Positions 17,183 to 26,138 of a stretch of 46,265 bases of DNA are shown here, one piece after another (the first letter of the stretch is position 1; each line of letters starts with the position of its first letter). This stretch comes from Bacteroidaceae bacterium. Its GTDB lineage: Bacteria > Bacteroidota > Bacteroidia > Bacteroidales > Bacteroidaceae. The DNA is taken from assembly GCA_016302965.1 (NCBI GenBank), contig JAEDMP010000007.1:1-46265 (forward strand). Direction: 5' to 3'. The notes under the pieces were generated by a model. The model saw nothing but the letters and a program-made list of their open reading frames with translations. It searched no databases and was not told where the DNA came from. A program made the translations under genes and the position numbers.

Positions 17183-17875
17183 ATGACAACCAAAGGATAT
17201 ATCTTTGACTATGGAGGAACACTTGATACTGGCGGGTGCCATTGGGGAAAACTGATAGGACATTGCTATGAACAATGTGGTGTGCCCGTGGCTGATGCAC
17301 TCTTTCGTGAAGCATACGTCTATGCTGAGCGGGAATTGGGGCGTAATCCCATTATCCAGCCCGACTACAGCTTCCACAAGACGTTGGAAGTGAAGCTGCG
17401 TATCGAGATGGAGTACATCGAACGCCAGCTGCCAGACATCCATGTTTTTGATTGGTATCAGAAGGTGCTCGACCTGCTCTATCAGCATACACAGGACGAG
17501 ACAGCCAAAAGCCGACAGGTAGTAGCCCGGTTGGCTGAGAGCTATCCGCTCGTTCTGGTCAGCAACTTCTACGGCAACATGCACCACGTGCTCCGTGAGT
17601 TCGGGTTTGACGGACTCTTCAGGGAAGTGGTGGAGAGCGCTGTGGTAGGAGTCAGGAAACCCGACCCCCGCATCTTTACCCTCGGGGTGGAGGCTCTCGG
17701 CATGGAAGCTGCCGAGGTGACGGTGGTGGGCGACAGTTATGACAAAGATATTGTGCCCGCATCCAAGGCCGGATGCCAGACCGTCTGGCTGAAAGGAGAA
17801 GGATGGACGGATGAGCAACCCGACGGGGAAGCCGCCGGACGCATCATTACCGACATCCGCCAGCTGCTCCAATAA
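17183..17875 (+). CDS. HAD-superfamily hydrolase (subfamily IA)
   Basis: A 230-aa haloacid-dehalogenase-fold phosphatase. The nucleophile is Asp9 in FDYGGTLD. The residue two positions later, usually the acid/base Asp in phosphatases, is Gly11. The later blocks are present: LVLVSNFYGN (motif II Ser), VRKPDPRIF (motif III Lys) and VVGDSYDKDI (motif IV acidic pair). A helical cap lies between about 17 and 100. It sits between the ATP-grasp gene and MIPS, so dephosphorylation of an inositol phosphate or phosphatidylinositol phosphate is a reasonable inference. The GG variant of motif I occurs in other HAD proteins and may alter specificity. Confidence 0.85.
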   Translation: MTTKGYIFDYGGTLDTGGCHWGKLIGHCYEQCGVPVADALFREAYVYAERELGRNPIIQPDYSFHKTLEVKLRIEMEYIERQLPDIHVFDWYQKVLDLLYQHTQDETAKSRQVVARLAESYPLVLVSNFYGNMHHVLREFGFDGLFREVVESAVVGVRKPDPRIFTLGVEALGMEAAEVTVVGDSYDKDIVPASKAGCQTVWLKGEGWTDEQPDGEAAGRIITDIRQLLQ

Positions 17876-17956
17876 GCTGTTCAGACAGCATCTTTCAGCA
17901 TCGTGACAAGCAACAAGAATAACATTAACATATAACCATTGATCTATAAAACAATT

Positions 17957-19285
17957 ATGGAACAAACGAATGTAAAGCCGGCTGACGGTAAATTAGGTAT
18001 TATGGTAGTAGGCTGCGGTGCCGTGGCTACCACCTTTATGACAGGTGTCCTCATGACACGTCGCGGACTTGCAAAGCCCGTAGGATCCATGACCCAGTAT
18101 GACAAAATCCGTATCGGTCGTGGTGATGACAAGAAATATCTGCCATACGCAGACATCGTTCCAATGGCTAAACTCGACGACATCGTCTTCGGATGTTGGG
18201 ATGTCTATCCCCAGAACGCCTATCAGGCTGCCATGTATGCCGAGGTGCTCAAGGAGAAGGACATCAATCCCGTGAAGGACGAGCTTGAGGCTATCAAGCC
18301 TATGAAGGCTGCCTTCGACAAGAACTATGCCAAGCGCTTGGATGGCGACAACGTGAAGGACTGCAAGACCCGCTGGGAGATGGTTGAGGCCCTCAAGCAG
18401 GACATCCGCGAGTTTAAGGAGAAGAACGGTTGCTCTCGTATCGTAGTCCTCTGGGCTGCTTCCACCGAGATCTATGTGCCCGTCTGCGAGAAGATTCACT
18501 ATCATCTTGCCGACCTTGAGGCTGCCATGAAGGCCGACGACCGCGAGCATGTTGCTCCTTCAATGTGCTATGCCTATGCAGCCCTCACCGAGGGTGCTCC
18601 CTTCATCATGGGTGCTCCTAACACCACAGTGGATATCCCCGCCATGTGGGAACTTGCCGAGCAGACCAAGATGCCTATCGCCGGTAAGGACTTCAAGACA
18701 GGTCAGACCCTCGTCAAGAGCGGTTTCGCTCCTATCATCGGCACCCGCTGCCTCGGTCTCAACGGATGGTTCTCTACCAATATCCTCGGCAACCGCGACG
18801 GACTCGTGCTCGACGAGCCAGCCAACTTCCACACCAAGGAGGTGAGCAAGCTCTCCACTCTCGAGACAATCCTCAAACCCGACGTTCAGCCCGACCTCTA
18901 CGGACACGGCAACGACGAGGACACACAGTACTACCACAAGGTGCGCATCAACTACTATCCTCCACGCAACGACAACAAGGAGGGATGGGACAACATCGAC
19001 ATCTTCGGATGGATGGGCTATCCCATGCAGATCAAGATCAACTTCCTCTGCCGTGACTCCATCCTTGCCGCACCCCTCTGCCTCGACCTCTGTCTGCTGA
19101 GCGACCTTGCCGCCCGTGCCGGCCGCTATGGCATACAGCGCTTCCTGAGCTTCTTCCTCAAGGCTCCTATGCACGACTACACCCAGGGCGAAGAGGCTGT
19201 CAACCACCTCTACCAGCAGTACACCATGCTGAAGAACGCTATCCGCGAAATGGGTGGCTACGAAGCCGACGAAGAGATTGACTAA
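17957..19285 (+). CDS. myo-Inositol-1-phosphate synthase
   Basis: MIPS converts glucose-6-phosphate to L-myo-inositol-1-phosphate by an NAD-dependent oxidation, cyclisation and reduction in the cytoplasm. The 442-aa protein starts at ATG 17957, because an in-frame TTG at 17939 adds only six residues. The dinucleotide loop is GCGAVATTFMTG near the N-terminus. The NTTVD segment and the KDFKTGQT region, which holds catalytic lysines, are both visible. This is the committed step for bacterial inositol lipids. It is followed by a long intergenic hairpin and then a DUF5686 gene. Codon use is strongly biased (GGT/CTC/AAG), suggesting high expression. Confidence 0.93.
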   Translation: MEQTNVKPADGKLGIMVVGCGAVATTFMTGVLMTRRGLAKPVGSMTQYDKIRIGRGDDKKYLPYADIVPMAKLDDIVFGCWDVYPQNAYQAAMYAEVLKEKDINPVKDELEAIKPMKAAFDKNYAKRLDGDNVKDCKTRWEMVEALKQDIREFKEKNGCSRIVVLWAASTEIYVPVCEKIHYHLADLEAAMKADDREHVAPSMCYAYAALTEGAPFIMGAPNTTVDIPAMWELAEQTKMPIAGKDFKTGQTLVKSGFAPIIGTRCLGLNGWFSTNILGNRDGLVLDEPANFHTKEVSKLSTLETILKPDVQPDLYGHGNDEDTQYYHKVRINYYPPRNDNKEGWDNIDIFGWMGYPMQIKINFLCRDSILAAPLCLDLCLLSDLAARAGRYGIQRFLSFFLKAPMHDYTQGEEAVNHLYQQYTMLKNAIREMGGYEADEEID

Positions 19286-19328
19286 TCGTCAGAACTCAAG
19301 ATAGAACCTGCCATTCATTGGCATGAAA

Positions 19329-19384
19329 GGAAGGGTTGCGGACAGTCAGGTCCATCATCCGATAGGGGTGTCTGCAATCCTTCC
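19329..19384 (+). promoter_or_regulatory. Long hairpin in the MIPS-DUF5686 gap
   Basis: GGAAGGGTTGCGGACA (19329-19344) pairs with TGTCTGCAATCCTTCC (19369-19384): 16 pairs with two G-U wobbles and a 24-base loop. No T-run follows. It lies 44 bases after the MIPS stop and 42 before the next start. It may be a transcript-end stabiliser or partial terminator that sets MIPS above the downstream genes. Confidence 0.55.
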
Positions 19385-19425
19385 ATTATCTATATGTCAC
19401 ACGTTATTTCAGAAAAGATTGTTTT

Positions 19426-22026
19426 ATGAAAAGAAAAAGCCAGATTTTATCAGCCCGTCTGCGTAAAAGATTCTTCACCCTGCATGCGAGGTGTGGAGGG
19501 ATGAGGCTTCTGCTTTTTCTCCTTCTTTTCCTTCCTCTTTCTCTCCATGCCCAGATTACGGGCTACATCATCGATGCCGCCAATGGTGACAGCATCCCCT
19601 TTGCCAGTGCCATCTACAAAGGACACGGAGTGGCGGTGGTGTCGAAAATCAACGGCCATTATTCCATTCCCCGACACAACGGATGGCAGCTCACCTTCAG
19701 TTCTGTAGGCTATGAGCCGAAGGTGATAACCATTAATGCCAGTACCCCCTCGAAACTTAACATCAAGCTCAAGCCCGACACCAAGATGCTCAAGGAGGTT
19801 ACCGTGCGTTCCAAGAAACAGCGATACAGCCGCAAGAACAACCCTGCTGTAGAACTGATGAGGAAGGTGGTTGCCAACAAAAAGAAAACCGACCTCGACA
19901 ACCGCGACTTCTACCAATACAACAAATACCAGAAGATTACACTCGCCATCAACGAAATCACCAACGAGAAACTCGAGTCGCCCAAGTTCAAGAAGATGTC
20001 GTGGCTGAAAGACCAGGTGGAGATGTGCGAGTATAACAAAAAGATGATTCTGCCCGTCTCCGTCGACGAGACCGTCACGCAGAAAATCTACCGCAAGAAA
20101 CCCCATGACGAGAAGAACATCATCAAGGGACAGAACTCTACAGGTATCAATGACCTGCTGCAGACAGGTGATATCCTGACCACCACGCTCAAGGATGTCT
20201 TTACAGATGTGAATATCTATGACGACCAGGTGAGACTCTTGCAATATCCTTTTACCTCACCCATCGGCAAGGATGCCATCGCCTTCTACCGATTCTATAT
20301 CGAAGACACGGTTTATGTGGACCGTGACCGCTGTTTCCACCTCCATTTCCTGCCCAACAACCAGCAGGATTTCGGCTTCCGCGGAGACCTCTATATACTT
20401 GCCGACTCCTCCTATCAGGTGAAACGCTGTGAACTGACCATTCCCAAAAGGAGTGATGTGAACTTTGTGGAGAACCTGCGTGTCGTACAGGAGTTTACCC
20501 AACTGCCCGACAGCACCTGGGTGTTGACCACCGACGATATGATAGCCGAACTGAAGATAGCCAGTTTCCTGCAGAAAGCCATCGTCATCCGTACCACACG
20601 CCTGAGCGACTATGCCTTCGACGAACTCCCCCGCCAGCTCTTCAAGGGCAAGGCCAAGGAGGTGAAGGAAGCGGATGCCATGATGCGCGACGATGCCTTC
20701 TGGGACAAGTACCGCCAGGTGCACCTCACCAAGAGTGAGAGCAAGATGGATGCCTTTGTGCATAACCTGGAACAGATCAAGGGGTTCAAGTATATCATCT
20801 TTGGTGTGAAAGCCTTTGTGGAGAATTTTGTGGAGACCGGCAATCCCAGCAAGGTGGATATCGGTCCCATCAATACCATGCTCACCAGCAACTCCGTCGA
20901 TGGACTGCGAGCCCGTGTGAGTGCCCAGACCACTGCCAACCTCAACAAGCATTTCTTCCTCAGCGGCTATTATGCCCACGGCTTCGACAGCCAGAAGAAC
21001 TACTATAAGGCAGACTTCATCTATTCGTTCAACCAGAAGGAATATCTGCCGAGAGAGTTCCCAAAACGTACGCTCACGCTCTCGTCTACCTACGACGTCT
21101 GCTCTCCGTCGGACAAGTTTATGCATACCGACAAGGACAATGTGTTCACCTCGTTCAAGTGGACGAATGTGGACAAGATGATGTTCTACAACAAGCAGGA
21201 ACTGGTGTTTGAACGCGAGGAAGACTGGGGATTCAAGACCACGCTCGGACTCAAACTGGAAGAGAACGAGGCCTGTGGCGACCTGCGCTTCTCCCCGCTC
21301 TCCAATCCTGCCGTGTCGGAGAAGATACGCACCACCGAGTTGCGTGCCGAACTGCGTTTCGCACCTGGAGAGACGTTTATCAACACCAAGCAGCGACGCA
21401 TCAAAATCAATCTCGACGCTCCTGTCTTCACCGTCAGCCACACGCTGGGTATCAAGAATCTCCTCGGGGGTGACTACAGTTACAACTATACCGAAGCCAG
21501 CATCTACAAGCGTTTCTGGATGAAGAGTTGGGGAAAGATTGACTGCTATGTGCGCGGAGGAATCCAATGGGAGAAGGTGCCCTTCCCCCTGCTGTGTATG
21601 CCAGCCACCAACCTCTCCTATATCATCCAGGACCAGACCTTCCAGATGATCAACAACATGGAGTTCCTGAACGACCGCTTTGCCAGTGCCGAGGTGAGCT
21701 GGGACCTGAACGGCAAAATCTTCAACCGCATCCCGCTCATCAAGAAACTCAAGTGGAGAGAGTATATCGGCGTGAAGTGCCTGTGGGGAGAACTCTCCGA
21801 TAAGAACAACCCCTATCTGGCGCAGAATGCAGGGTCGCCCCTGCTCATGGCCTTCCCCTCCACCTCGTTCATCATGGATCCCAAGACCCCGTACGTCGAA
21901 ATCTGTGCGGGTGTCCACAATATCTTCAAACTCTTGCATGTGGAATATGTGCGCCGTCTGAACTATCTCGACCTGCCTACCGCTCAGCGCGACGGTGTGA
22001 GATTCATGGTGCGCATGACTTTCTGA
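19426..22026 (+). CDS. DUF5686 outer-membrane protein with carboxypeptidase-regulatory-like domain
   Basis: An 866-aa exported protein. The signal peptide ends at LSLHAQ (about residue 42), with a long basic n-region. Met26 (19501) is an alternative start. Residues ~43-125 form a CarboxypepD_reg-like beta-sandwich (ITGYIIDAANGDSIPFASA, then SVGYEPKVI), the same N-terminal domain seen in SusC proteins. The rest matches the DUF5686 layout: the NPAVELMRKV segment, a middle region with repeated strands, and a C-terminal stretch of alternating strands ending in Phe (RFMVRMTF), as in outer-membrane barrels. A paralogue at 23781-26102 has the same body without the sandwich domain. The role is unknown. 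Its location in the inositol-lipid run suggests an envelope partner. Confidence 0.85.
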   Translation: MKRKSQILSARLRKRFFTLHARCGGMRLLLFLLLFLPLSLHAQITGYIIDAANGDSIPFASAIYKGHGVAVVSKINGHYSIPRHNGWQLTFSSVGYEPKVITINASTPSKLNIKLKPDTKMLKEVTVRSKKQRYSRKNNPAVELMRKVVANKKKTDLDNRDFYQYNKYQKITLAINEITNEKLESPKFKKMSWLKDQVEMCEYNKKMILPVSVDETVTQKIYRKKPHDEKNIIKGQNSTGINDLLQTGDILTTTLKDVFTDVNIYDDQVRLLQYPFTSPIGKDAIAFYRFYIEDTVYVDRDRCFHLHFLPNNQQDFGFRGDLYILADSSYQVKRCELTIPKRSDVNFVENLRVVQEFTQLPDSTWVLTTDDMIAELKIASFLQKAIVIRTTRLSDYAFDELPRQLFKGKAKEVKEADAMMRDDAFWDKYRQVHLTKSESKMDAFVHNLEQIKGFKYIIFGVKAFVENFVETGNPSKVDIGPINTMLTSNSVDGLRARVSAQTTANLNKHFFLSGYYAHGFDSQKNYYKADFIYSFNQKEYLPREFPKRTLTLSSTYDVCSPSDKFMHTDKDNVFTSFKWTNVDKMMFYNKQELVFEREEDWGFKTTLGLKLEENEACGDLRFSPLSNPAVSEKIRTTELRAELRFAPGETFINTKQRRIKINLDAPVFTVSHTLGIKNLLGGDYSYNYTEASIYKRFWMKSWGKIDCYVRGGIQWEKVPFPLLCMPATNLSYIIQDQTFQMINNMEFLNDRFASAEVSWDLNGKIFNRIPLIKKLKWREYIGVKCLWGELSDKNNPYLAQNAGSPLLMAFPSTSFIMDPKTPYVEICAGVHNIFKLLHVEYVRRLNYLDLPTAQRDGVRFMVRMTF

Positions 22027-22066
22027 TCAAACATTAACTCATATCATTATTAAAATATATGCCATC

Positions 22067-22795
22067 ATGAAATATGCCATTATTGCCGCAGGCGAGGGCA
22101 GCCGCCTGGCTGCAGAAGGAATCGCTCTGCCCAAACCGTTGGTAGAGGTGGATGGTCAGCCGCTCATCGACCGCCTTCTCCGTATCTTTCTTGACAATGA
22201 TGCCGAGGAGATTGTCGTCATCTGCAACGACCTGACCCCGCTGGTGGCCGACCATCTGCGGCAGCTTCAGAGCCAAGAACTGTTCGGAACCGGGGTCCCC
22301 CTGAAGCTGGTGGTGAAGTCTACTCCCTCGTCGATGCACAGTTTCTTCGAGCTGAGCCGTCATCTCGTTGGAGGCCCCTTCTGCATGACCACCGTCGACA
22401 CCATCTTCCGCCCCGAGGAATTCAAGTCTTATATCCATGCTTTCCGGATGGCTGTGGCCCAAGGGGAAGTAGAAGGCATGATGGGTGTGACCGATTATAT
22501 CGAGGATGAGAAACCACTCTATGTGGAGACCGACGACTCACTGGCCATCACCGCCTTCCTCGACCAATCTGCGGATTGCAAGTATATCTCAGGCGGAATC
22601 TACGGATTGGCAGAACCGGCTCTTGATACCCTCAACCGCTGTATGGAAAGAGGGGAAAGCCGTATGCGTAATTTCCAGCGTGCGCTCATTGCCGACGGCC
22701 GCCGTCTGCGGGCCTATGCCTTCAGCAAGGTGCTTGATATTGACCACGCTTCTGATATCCTTCAGGCAGAACGTTTCCTGCAAGAGACCCGCTAG
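22067..22795 (+). CDS. Sugar/inositol-phosphate nucleotidyltransferase
   Basis: A 242-aa member of the NTP_transferase (GT-A-like) family. The nucleotide-binding loop is AAGEGSRL at residues 7-14, the lysine of LPKPLVEV contacts phosphate, and the TTVDTIF Asp is the expected metal ligand. These enzymes join a sugar- or polyol-phosphate to CTP, UTP or another nucleotide. Because MIPS lies upstream and a CDP-alcohol phosphotransferase lies 44 bp downstream, the inferred reaction is inositol-1-phosphate + CTP to CDP-inositol. That route is known from thermophiles, where the two activities are fused as IPCT-DIPPS. The activity is not proven by sequence. Confidence 0.8.
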   Translation: MKYAIIAAGEGSRLAAEGIALPKPLVEVDGQPLIDRLLRIFLDNDAEEIVVICNDLTPLVADHLRQLQSQELFGTGVPLKLVVKSTPSSMHSFFELSRHLVGGPFCMTTVDTIFRPEEFKSYIHAFRMAVAQGEVEGMMGVTDYIEDEKPLYVETDDSLAITAFLDQSADCKYISGGIYGLAEPALDTLNRCMERGESRMRNFQRALIADGRRLRAYAFSKVLDIDHASDILQAERFLQETR

Positions 22796-22839
22796 GTGGC
22801 AGCTTTTTTTATTCCGTAGACCATCGTAATTCCATCAAG

Positions 22840-23781
22840 ATGAACAAGTACAAGTTTCAAGAATTACTTCATGCCTCCTTCAAGTCTGACGATACCGAAG
22901 AGTGGCTTGATATTCATTTCAATCGTCCGGTAGGCCTGGTGATGGCGCTCATCGCCAAAGCCCTGCATATCCATCCCAACACGATCACCATCGTCTCCAT
23001 CTTCCTCGGAGTGGGTGCCGGCTGGATGTTCTCCTTTACCGACTGGCAGCACAACCTGGCTGGAGTGGCCTTGCTGATGCTCGCCAACTTTTGTGATTCG
23101 GCAGACGGTCAGTTGGCGAGACTGACAGGTCAGAAGACCCTGTTGGGACGTGTGCTCGACGGATTCTCCGGCGATGTATGGTTCTTTGCCATCTATTTGG
23201 CCATTGTAGTGAGACTCTTCGGCCAGCCCATCCCTTTCCTCGATGTCCACTGGGGTTGGACCGGCTTTGCCATCTGTCTGATAGCCGGTGTGCTCTGCCA
23301 TTCGCCCCAGAGCTCGCTGTCTGACTATTACCGGCAGATTCATCTCTTCTTCCTCTTGGGCAAGAGTGGCAGTGAGCTTGACGATTCGGCATCGCAAAGA
23401 GCCAGGCTCAAGACCCTGGGCTGGAAGGATTGGTTCTCCTGGCTCTATTTCTATTTCTACGGCAACTACTGCGTCAGTCAGGAGCGCCGCACGCCAGCCT
23501 TCCAGCAGTTCTATGCCCATGTCAGGGAGCGTTATCCGGATGCCTCGTTGATTCCGGACGATTTGCGTGCCGACTTCCGCAAGGGTTCCCTCCCGTTGAT
23601 GAAGTATACCAACATGCTCACATTCAATGTGCGGGCCATCACCATCTATGTCACTTGTCTGCTCGATGTGCCCTACCTTTTCCCGCTGGTAGAGATATTG
23701 CCGCTCACGCTGATGTATATCTATATGCATCGCAATCATGAGCATCTCTGCAAACGCCTTGACAAGCGCTATTTTGGCTGA
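22840..23781 (+). CDS. CDP-alcohol phosphatidyltransferase-family enzyme
   Basis: A 313-aa integral membrane enzyme with about six helices and a long cytoplasmic insert (about 175-235). The CDP-AP signature is readable: D86-x2-D89-G90-x2-A93-R94-x8-G103-x3-D107. The fourth acidic residue, expected at 111, is Gly, and Asp is displaced to 112 (GFSGD). The family transfers a phospho-alcohol between a CDP carrier and an alcohol, as in phosphatidylinositol-phosphate synthase. It pairs with the upstream nucleotidyltransferase. The acceptor might be diacylglycerol or a ceramide-type lipid. Its stop overlaps the ATG of the second DUF5686 gene (TGATG), implying translational coupling. Confidence 0.85.
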   Translation: MNKYKFQELLHASFKSDDTEEWLDIHFNRPVGLVMALIAKALHIHPNTITIVSIFLGVGAGWMFSFTDWQHNLAGVALLMLANFCDSADGQLARLTGQKTLLGRVLDGFSGDVWFFAIYLAIVVRLFGQPIPFLDVHWGWTGFAICLIAGVLCHSPQSSLSDYYRQIHLFFLLGKSGSELDDSASQRARLKTLGWKDWFSWLYFYFYGNYCVSQERRTPAFQQFYAHVRERYPDASLIPDDLRADFRKGSLPLMKYTNMLTFNVRAITIYVTCLLDVPYLFPLVEILPLTLMYIYMHRNHEHLCKRLDKRYFG

Positions 23782-26102
23782 TGAGGCATCTGGCGGTTCT
23801 TCTCTTTCTGCTCTGCGGCGTGGTGAAAATGTCGGCACAGCTCAATCCCGAGTTGAGTGGCGACACCTCGTTGTGGTTTAACAGAATACACAAACTGCGC
23901 GAGGTGGTGGTGGCCCATGACAAGAGTCGCTACCAGCGCAAGGGCAATCCGGCTATCGACATCATGCGCAAGGTGATTGCCGCCAAGGATAGCTGCCTGG
24001 AGAACGCCCATCCCTTCTGCCGTTACCGCAAATACCAGAAACTGGTGCTTGCCGCCAATGATGTGCGGCCCGACGACCTGCAGCAGGGTTTTCTTTCCCA
24101 TATTCCGGGAGCAGTGGACATGGTGGAGGCTTGCCCCTACAATGGGCGGCTCATCCTCCCCCTCTCTTTGGGCGAGACGGTCAGTTGGCACTATAGCCGC
24201 CAGCATCCGTCGCGCCAGTCGTCACGCCTGGAAGCCGACCGCAGTTGCGGCTTGGGCGACCTGTTCACATCGGGTGGGATGCTCACGTCCACCCTCCGCG
24301 ATTTTTTTACCGATGTGGATGTGCGCCAGGAGCGGGTGCGCCTGCTCCAGCATACCCTCTGTTCTCCCATCGCCGACGGTGCCATTGCCTTCTACCGCTA
24401 TGCCTTGGTCGATACGGTAGAGATAGGGGATGACCGTTGTTTCCATCTCTATTTCCGTCCGGGCAACCAGTTGGATTTCGGCTTCTCCGGCCATCTGTAT
24501 GTGATGGCCGACAGCAGTTGGCAGCTGCGCCGTTGCGAGCTCTCCCTGCCCATACCCACAGGTGTCAACTTCGTGGAACAGATGTTGGTATTGCAGGAGT
24601 TTCAGCGGGTGGGGAGCCAGGGGCCGTGGATGCTGGTGGCCGATGATATGGTGATGGAACTGAAACTCTCACGCCATCTGCAACGTGCGCTGGTGATGCG
24701 CCATACCCGTATGCAAGGGCATTCATTCCGCAGTTTTCCCGACAGCCTTCTCAGACGGCAGGATATCCCCGTGGCCGTTTCCCGCCCCGATGCCTATTGG
24801 TATCAGGTGAGGCCTCTTCCGCTCACGCGGGCCGAGGAGCGCATGCCTTACTTCATCCGTCAGTTGGATGAGGCTCCCTCCTTGCGCGGCCTTCGCCGTT
24901 CCCTTTCGCTTTTGGCCGAGAAATATATCGGGACCGGCGGCCACCGCCATCCCAACCTCGTCGATATCGGTCCGCTGGGCAGTCTGCTCTCCGCCAACCG
25001 CATTGATGGCTTGCGCCTTAGGCTGGGTGCCCGGACCACGGCCCAGCTGCATCCCCAACTCTTCCTCGAAGGCTATTATGCCCATGGTCTCCGCAGCCAT
25101 GAGCACTACTATCGGGGACAGTTCATCTATTCTTTCAACCGCAAGCAATACCATCCCGAGGAGTTTCCCATCCGTTCGGTGAGTCTGCTCACCACCCGTG
25201 ACATCTGTCCGATGGCCGAGCGGAACCTGCCCCTGCTCACGGCCTCGGGCGCCTTGTCCGACAAGGATGACATCAGCACAGCACTCAAGTGGCAGCAACA
25301 CTTGCGCTATCTCCGTTATCAGCGCCACCAGCTCTCTTTCTGCCGCGAAGAGCAATGGGGATTGCAGAGCAGGCTGACGCTCACTTCAGAACGGCTCACT
25401 GCCCTGACGGCCGATTTCCCTGCGTCTGCCTCGCTCCGCACCACCTCGCTGCAGTTGTCGCTGCGCATGGCACCCGGAGAGAAACTGCAGGTGGGCAAGG
25501 GTGGCCGCCGTCTGGTCAACAGGGATGTGCCGGTCATCGGTTTGAGCCATACGATAGGACTGGATGGTGTGTTGGGGGGCAGCGGGCATTGGAACCTGAC
25601 CGAACTGTCCTGTTTCCGCCGTTTCCATCTCAACAGCTGGGGACATATAGACCTCAATGGCCGTGGGGCGTGGTTGTGGAACCAGGTGCCGTTGCTCTTG
25701 CTGCCGCTGCCTCCCACGAATCTCTCCTATGTGTCCCGTCCGGGAGCATTTGCGCTGATTGGGGACATGGAACTGCTTGCCGACCGTTATCTGATGGGCG
25801 AGATGGCATGGGACCTGAACGGCAAACTGCTCAACCGCCTGCCCTTCATCTCCCGTATGCGCTGGCGCGAATATGTGGCGGTGAGGGGATTGTGGGGGCA
25901 TCTGTCCCATCTCAACCTTACGGACAGGTTGCCGGCAGGCTGTCATCCCATGGATTCCAGGCATCCTTATGTAGAAATAGTAGGTGGATTGCACAATATT
26001 TTCCGCTTCCTTCACGTTGAATATGTACGTAGATTAAGTTATCTTGACCGTCCGCATGTGACGCGTGGGGGAGTGCGCATCCGCTTTTCCGCAAAATTCT
26101 AA
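23781..26102 (+). CDS. Second DUF5686 outer-membrane protein (paralogue)
   Basis: A 773-aa exported protein with a signal peptide ending near residue 20 (KMSAQ). It is a paralogue of the 866-aa protein at 19426. Shared blocks include NPAIDIMRKVIAAK versus NPAVELMRKVVANK, and DGLRLRLGARTTAQL versus DGLRARVSAQTTANL. The strand-rich C-terminus also ends in Phe (RFSAKF). It lacks the carboxypeptidase-regulatory-like domain. It is translationally coupled to the CDP-alcohol enzyme, a tight link for an outer-membrane protein. The two copies flank the headgroup genes, which suggests duplication and division of labour in lipid or polymer export. No catalytic motif was found. Confidence 0.83.
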   Translation: MRHLAVLLFLLCGVVKMSAQLNPELSGDTSLWFNRIHKLREVVVAHDKSRYQRKGNPAIDIMRKVIAAKDSCLENAHPFCRYRKYQKLVLAANDVRPDDLQQGFLSHIPGAVDMVEACPYNGRLILPLSLGETVSWHYSRQHPSRQSSRLEADRSCGLGDLFTSGGMLTSTLRDFFTDVDVRQERVRLLQHTLCSPIADGAIAFYRYALVDTVEIGDDRCFHLYFRPGNQLDFGFSGHLYVMADSSWQLRRCELSLPIPTGVNFVEQMLVLQEFQRVGSQGPWMLVADDMVMELKLSRHLQRALVMRHTRMQGHSFRSFPDSLLRRQDIPVAVSRPDAYWYQVRPLPLTRAEERMPYFIRQLDEAPSLRGLRRSLSLLAEKYIGTGGHRHPNLVDIGPLGSLLSANRIDGLRLRLGARTTAQLHPQLFLEGYYAHGLRSHEHYYRGQFIYSFNRKQYHPEEFPIRSVSLLTTRDICPMAERNLPLLTASGALSDKDDISTALKWQQHLRYLRYQRHQLSFCREEQWGLQSRLTLTSERLTALTADFPASASLRTTSLQLSLRMAPGEKLQVGKGGRRLVNRDVPVIGLSHTIGLDGVLGGSGHWNLTELSCFRRFHLNSWGHIDLNGRGAWLWNQVPLLLLPLPPTNLSYVSRPGAFALIGDMELLADRYLMGEMAWDLNGKLLNRLPFISRMRWREYVAVRGLWGHLSHLNLTDRLPAGCHPMDSRHPYVEIVGGLHNIFRFLHVEYVRRLSYLDRPHVTRGGVRIRFSAKF

Positions 26103-26138
26103 ACTTTCATCGCGTAGAAACCAACATTCAGCCAAACA

